Shown here: one piece after another, positions 58,524 to 64,000 of the stretch | Layout of the letters: each line of letters starts with the position of its first letter | How positions within the stretch are numbered: position 1 is the first letter of the stretch | From: Phycomyces blakesleeanus NRRL 1555(-) | Taxonomy: Eukaryota; Mucoromycota; Mucoromycetes; Mucorales; Phycomycetaceae | Direction of reading: 5' to 3' | Length of the DNA: 64,000 nt | Assembly: GCF_001638985.1 (NCBI RefSeq) | Contig: NW_017265141.1 | Span: 1,357,001-1,421,000 of the forward strand | The notes under the pieces: model-generated | Database searches by the model: none | The model's input: only the letters and a program-made list of their open reading frames with translations | Told to the model about the DNA's origin: nothing | Translations under genes and position numbers: made by a program

Positions 58524-61261
58524 TTGGTTGGTTGGTCAAATCTTTATTTTTATATTTGTACGCTTGCTAGTTCGTTTGCTCATTCGTTCGTTTATTGTTG
58601 TGTTACCATGTTGAGAACACAATATATCTATAATTATATATATAAAATAAATAAATAATACATAAAAATTAACAATTGTGAGAAATCAAGAATACATTTA
58701 TATATATAAATTATTTGTTCTACACGTGGAAAATACCTTATAATCATCAGGAGAGAAAATCCAACACCAGGCCAAGCTATAGACACACAGACAGACATGT
58801 AAATACTCTTCTTCTTGTTTGTTGATGACTTGTTCAATTAGCAGGTATACCAGTCAATCAGAGTACAGCTATTTTGTATATAGCAACTTTTTTTCTTAAA
58901 AATAAAAATAAAAAATGCATGATCTTTTTACTACACAGGCAGAATTATTATTTATTAAAGAAACAAGTTAATGAGTGAATGAGTGTCAATTAGTCTTTCT
59001 TCAATTGTCATTAATTCCTTGTTATTCTTGATACTATGGCTATTAATTTTTTAAAAACATTGTTAAATAGACAGACAAATATACTTATATTATTAATATC
59101 ATTTTTCTTTTCTTTTTGAATTGGATTCGGCGACTAAACTAGAATCCCTTCCGCTGAGATTCTTTTTATAGCCTTTTGACACACGGCTAACTTCCCCTCC
59201 TCTTTCTCCTTACCATAATCATAACATTGAACACTAAACACTGAAAGCTAAACCTTGTTTAATCATTTGACCATTCGACCCTTTTCACCAAAAAGAATCA
59301 TATCTGTTGTTTTTATTTAGATGGGTATTTGTTTTGTTTCATTTCCTTTTTATATTCTACAAGTCCTTTTCTGCTTGTATTAATTAATTTCAATAGAAGC
59401 AATCTTCTGTAATCACAAACCAAAAACCAAAATCAAAAGATAGCCCTATTTTTGGGTATCTATTAAAACAAGGTATTTTCTGTACTCATTCACACAGACA
59501 AACTTTATCGCAATATGTATTCCGTACTTTGTCTTGTATTCAACCAGAAAAATCTAGCATTAAAGAGCGAGATTTGAACAATTTGCATTATCATTACCAT
59601 CTATTCAAAATATTTAAATAGATAGATTTTGATGATAATATTCTGGGATCCAAGGCCTCTATTAACCTACAGCCGCTGTCATATTGTCGTCTTTACTCAA
59701 CAAGATGGAAATAGATATCATAACCATACCTTCATTCACAGACACACACACAAAAAGAACCTTAAAATAATGCACCCAAACAATCACACCAGACTTGCAT
59801 TAAAAGACTGTGGGTGTGGGCTTATAAATCAATCACCAAAATCAGGGATACCAAAGTTGACATTTATAGATATTATCACTATCTGTTTGATTGAGAAGAA
59901 AAAGAAAAAAGCTTAAATCTATATCCTTTTTTTTTACAAGAGAAAAAAAAGGGAGCGTATGGCCCTTGACCTTGACCTAAACTTTGATGGTAGAAGATGT
60001 CTTGTATAAATGAAATTATAGATTCATGGCATCATTCATATCCCTTTAGCTCCTCTTTCCTTCCCCCTCTTTTATATAATTAACAAAGCTTTCTTTTTTT
60101 TTAAAAAAAAATAAAGCTGCTCGAGCCTATAAACCCTTGCCAAAAAAATCCACAAATAATAATAATAATAATAATAATAATAGTAATAATAGAAAGGGAA
60201 GGATCTGTTGTGGCGTTAAAGGGAGTAGGAGTAGGAGTAGGAGTTAAGGGTAGGAGGAGGGTGAAAGGAATATGTCTTGTTTCTTTCTTTCCTGAGTTAC
60301 TTTTTTTTATAGCTTTGATGACAGGCTATCAAAGGCTCTATGGCAGCAAGAGAAAGAAAAAAAAAAGACCTTTTAGTAAGTGAAAAACATCGGTTGTCTA
60401 GCATTTTCTTTTCATTTCAAATGAGAATAAATCATCCTTCTATACAATTTTTTCTATCACAATAAAAATCTGTCAGATCGGTTCGTGCATGAAAAGATTA
60501 GAAACAATGACAATATTGAAAAATAACCCCTACTTCCCCTCGCTTGTGTTATTGTCAAGTTTTTACCTGCCAACAAAAATCCAATTGGAGTGTTTGACAG
60601 ACTGTACAGATTATCTATACATCTTTGACGAATTGCTTTTTTTTATTATTATTATACAGAATATTACAGGGCATATCTTTTAACCTATCAATACTTGTAC
60701 GTTTGTGTATGCGATAACGAATAAGAGCATCAAGAATTTGGAAAACAAAAAAAAGGGCTCGCTTGTGCACAGTCTTTGTAAACACAATAAAGTCATCTGC
60801 TTGTTTATTCAATTCACCACGCCCTTTTTTTTTGTTTCTCTTTCTCTCATTCTCTTATTCCAATGCATCCTATTCACAATGTCCATCCTCATTAACCAAA
60901 TTTAATGGCATACATTTCACGGCATCAGTATTCTCAAAAACTATCCTGACTTTAATCATTATACACTTTATAAGCAAAAACAGAATCTATAGTTAAAGAC
61001 GGCTGTCAATACTACGTTAAAGTATGCAAATACTATTTTATTTATCTTCAGATTCATTCAATTAGATTAATTTCTTCCTATAAATGAGACTTCCTAATTA
61101 CAACATTAACTTCTTCAATAAAGTAAAAAAAAAATGGTTAAAAGCGTGTTTTTTTTATTAAAGTTGACAATAGCTAAGAAAGACTTTATTTATTTATTTA
61201 TTTAAAGATATATATAAAGAAACTATTTTATTTGATTTAATTTCACTTAATATTCTTTTAC
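58484..61261. other. AT-rich intergenic region
   Basis: About 2.8 kb with AAAT tetramers (58491-58520), an AAT run (60157-60182), a GTAGGA hexamer run (60222-60243) and a T/A palindrome (60094-60111). ORFs at 59629-59916 and 60489-60683 have no recognisable features. No gene is supported. Confidence 0.4.
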
Positions 61262-61567
61262 ATGAGTAAAAGAATAAAAAGCATGACACCAAGTTCTTTG
61301 TCCCCGCATTACGCGGCTCAATCTCCTTCAGGACGTAAACCTGACTTGGTAGCGAAGGAGGTGCTGAAATGGTGGCAAACCAACGGAAAGCACCCGTTCA
61401 TCCAGCCCCACATCTCGTCACCGAGTAATGTGGGTGCGAACTCGCCAGAGAATTTACCACTAGGTGATAAGGTCCAGCTCATTCGACTACCAGTAGCTTC
61501 ACCGTCAGCCGTTAAAGAGTTCAGTCAGGTTTGCAGTGAAGAGCCAGCACATCTCACCACAGGTTAG
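61262..61567 (+). CDS. Unidentified ORF in a GC-rich island
   Basis: A 101-codon ORF from ATG 61262 (MSKRIKSMTPSSLS) to TAG 61567. Base composition of 61290-61830 is near 50% GC, against about 30% on either side, which is the main reason to take it seriously. The product is Ser/Pro rich, with KEVLKWWQTNGKHPFIQPH as its most protein-like part. The sequence CACAG/GTTAGA at its end could be a splice donor rather than a stop. A further plus ORF (61715-61930, MEESPCNGRKRR) and a minus ORF (61564-61800) overlap the same island. I do not recognise any of the products; a fragment of a transposable element is possible. Confidence 0.35.
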   Translation: MSKRIKSMTPSSLSPHYAAQSPSGRKPDLVAKEVLKWWQTNGKHPFIQPHISSPSNVGANSPENLPLGDKVQLIRLPVASPSAVKEFSQVCSEEPAHLTTG

Positions 61568-61930
61568 ACCTCCCTCCCCCCAGCATCATGATTCCACATT
61601 GGCGATGCGATGTACACAGTAGTCTTTCCAAAAATGAAAAGAGACCATGCCCCACGACTTCTCAGAATTAACTGAGCTGGCGAGTAACAACTTTCACTTT
61701 CCGATGCTTGTAGCATGGAAGAATCTCCCTGCAACGGTCGCAAAAGACGCCTCACTATGAAACCGGGACTGTTGTTGCTCAAGGAGAAAACAAACGACAC
61801 GCGTTGGAGGGGTTCTATTTGTAACAGAAAAACTTTTTATCTGCGATTAAAGTTTAGGACTGCGCTTTTTGTCAGTCTTAGATGTCCACGTCAGAGCAAA
61901 CGTGATATAGCTGTATATTCTTTTTACTGA

Positions 61931-63610
61931 GTTTGTGTAACTGTTTTAAGGCAGAATAGACAGTTAATAATATTCAATCAAATTACTATATAATACGACT
62001 TTTTCAAAGTGAAGCAAAGTAAAGCAAAGAAGCAAGGAAAGGTTCGGTATTGATCGGTGTAGTAATAACTCTCAAAGTGGAGTACAAGTTTCTAAAGGCG
62101 ATTTGTAGGTCACTCTAAAGTGGTCTGTGCACTTTTTGTCCAAATATATAAGAGACAATATTTTTATTTTTCTTGTAAAAATAGACATAAAAGAGACCCA
62201 AAAACTACTAGGAAGTAAACGCCGTATATTTCAAGGCGATACTTAGCAACAAGTAGAAAGCGAAAAGTATACAGACATATTATCTGGATCATTACAATAC
62301 AATAGTTGGCGGAATTTTGAATTCCAGGTTGAGTTTTATTGAAATGAGATTATACCGATAAGTTGAAAGTAAAGATTATTGCTTGGGACAAAGCAGTTAC
62401 TTTAACGAAAGTTATACTTTACAAAGAGAAGTACCATAAAATTGTAATAGTATTTTCAAAGAAGAAAAGATTGCTTGGTATTAATCTCTCTCTCTGTGTG
62501 TTTATTAAATACTAAAATGTTGCTTTCTTTCCAAGATTGCTTCTTTTGCCGTGCTTTTAATCTATTGGTGCTGTAACAATTAAAAGTTTCGTAATTTTGA
62601 ACTTAAAGATTGGAATCGTTTCTTAAAAGAAAATACAGGTCTAATTGTACAAGATCTTAACTTGTATTTATCAAGTATATCCTACTACTAGAATATACAT
62701 GTAGCTCTTGATTATAAAAGTTTGAATTTGCTCTTCGCATACTTCTTTTATTAACCAAAAGAAAAACGACAATAATAATAATATTCTGAAACTAATAGAG
62801 AGGGAATAGATTACTACAAAGCATGGTGTTCTCTTTTAGCCCAATTCCAACCCTCAAGTCTCCCGTATAGCTATAGAGAAGGAAGGAGAAATTGGATATT
62901 TAAGTCGGACTGGACCATACACTTTGCTTTTTCTTCTCGAATATCAACACACAAAATTGACCACACACATATATATAATTTTAGTCTTTCTCTGGAAGTA
63001 TGAATTCGTCTTTTGTAAACTTCAATTTACTTTTAGCACTCTTTTTCTTTAGGTATTTCTTTGGTCAGTTGATCTAAAGAAAAAAGATAGAATAAAAGCC
63101 TTGTATGGAATAAAATGATATCCCAAGTGTACTTACACTGGTTGCTAATAAAAACGAACATTTCTTTTGACCACCCCAGAATATCTCGATCTATCTTTTT
63201 TCTTTCTTTTTCCTAGTGAACACATTTAATTTCAATTATGAATCCACACACGTTTCTTCTAGAGGTAATAGGTGTGAAAGCTGTTATATTTATAAGATGC
63301 CTTTAAGAATAATCTATTTGGACTTCTTCTTTTTTCTTTATCTTAAGCATAAAAAACAACAGAAACTCCTAGTCGCTTAGTATTCTGCATTGATTTGGAC
63401 CAATAAATACAAAATGAGAAAAAATTGAAAAAAAAAACTTTACAATAGGGACTGTAAATATATCTTTTGCTAATGATGAGCTCTTTACTGAAAATAATAT
63501 TTTCTGTATATTGTCTTTAAAAGAAGAAATTGTTCAATGCAAACAAGTAACTTTATACATCTATTTATTTATTTATTTATTTATCAAAGTTCATTGTTAT
63601 CTTTCTCCAA
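61931..63610. other. Intergenic region before the right-edge gene
   Basis: AT-rich, with a TTTA run (63562-63583) immediately before the right-edge gene and a weak third copy of the dispersed repeat at 63375-63415. No supported gene. Confidence 0.4.
63375..63415. repeat. Dispersed repeat, partial copy C
   Basis: CGCTTAGTATTCTGCATTGA followed by GGACCAATAAATACAAAA matches the end of copy B at about three of four positions, same orientation. The upstream part of the repeat is not convincing here. Confidence 0.4.
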
Positions 63611-63753
63611 ATGGACGAGTTAGTTCACCGCATTAAATCTACCTTGGGCTTTGGTCAAGACTACAGTATGTTCTCTAGATGTAACAAAATGTAAGTGAAA
63701 TAAACCAATAAGCCGGAAGACTGGAAGGTTTGGCTGGTGGAGTATTCAAGGAA
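63611..63753 (+). CDS. Start of an unknown gene, continuing past the window edge
   Basis: ATG 63611 opens MDELVHRIKSTLGFGQDY, interrupted by a good donor (A/GTATGT at 63666). An acceptor at 63711-63712 lets the frame continue TGRLEGLAGGVFKE, after which GTAGCG at 63754 may be the next donor. The joined 32 or so residues look coherent: an amphipathic helix then a Gly-rich turn. The family is not recognised and later exons lie outside or cannot be placed. Confidence rests on splice sites and reading phase only. Confidence 0.4.
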
Positions 63754-64000
63754 GTAGCGCTCATATCTTTCGTAATCTTACCTTTTCATTCTTTTTGAGT
63801 GTGCCTTATAGACCCTGTCTACGTATAGCATTCTTTTGTGGATGGCACAGTTCAATTTACTTTAAAGAAGAAGAAGAAAGGAAGGGAGTTGTCACTTCAA
63901 GTCACTATATTCTAATTTTTGGACTCGATCTTTTCTTGCTTTTTTTTTTTTTGATATATTGCAATCATGCAGTCACACACATATATATTTAAGAAGAAGA

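Noticed and set aside
1..64000. tRNA, rRNA, CRISPR, telomere repeats
   Set aside because: I looked for B-box-like GTTCRANNC segments, rRNA-like conserved blocks, spaced direct repeats and TTAGGG runs and found none that were convincing.

Overview
The window is nuclear DNA from a filamentous, early-diverging fungus, most likely a Mucorales-type Mucoromycota. The grounds are short GT-AG introns (mostly 50-250 bp) in nearly every gene, very AT-rich microsatellite-laden intergenic DNA around moderately GC-balanced exons, a fungal single-chain glutamate synthase, fungal Kre9-type wall protein, SAGA Ada1 and HSF, and P450s of the kind seen in Mucorales. No rRNA, tRNA or CRISPR was seen. Exon structures were joined by hand from splice sites and reading phase; every complete gene model below sums to a whole number of codons.

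Left part (1-15.9 kb): the end of an LRR-like hypothetical gene, two minus-strand microsomal cytochrome P450 genes with the same five-exon structure, a 2.76 kb TA-flanked DNA transposon carrying an intact 724-residue DDE transposase, and a decayed P450 exon relic on the opposite strand.

Centre (15.9-39.5 kb): NADH/NAD(P)H-type glutamate synthase (minus), a heat shock transcription factor (minus), SAGA subunit Ada1/Hfi1 (plus), a small secreted protein (plus), a complete 1.95 kb Tc1/mariner (DD34E) transposon whose ends carry asymmetric arrays of a 22-bp repeat, and a Delta-12-type fatty acid desaturase (minus).

Right part (39.5-64 kb): a gene-poor 7.8 kb stretch holding a degenerate ~108-bp tandem array that looks like exon plus intron repeated about a dozen times (44.5-46.0 kb), abutting a TTAA-flanked palindromic MITE; then a twin-CX9C mitochondrial CHCH protein, translation factor eIF3 subunit L, a 14-exon kinase that combines CH, STE-type kinase and C1 domains, a GPI-anchored Kre9/Knh1-like wall protein, a GC-rich unidentified ORF and the start of an unknown gene at the right edge.

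The genes are a normal mix of metabolism, transcription, translation and wall functions and do not form an obvious single pathway. The strongest candidates for something undescribed are the microexon-like array and the CH-kinase-C1 protein.
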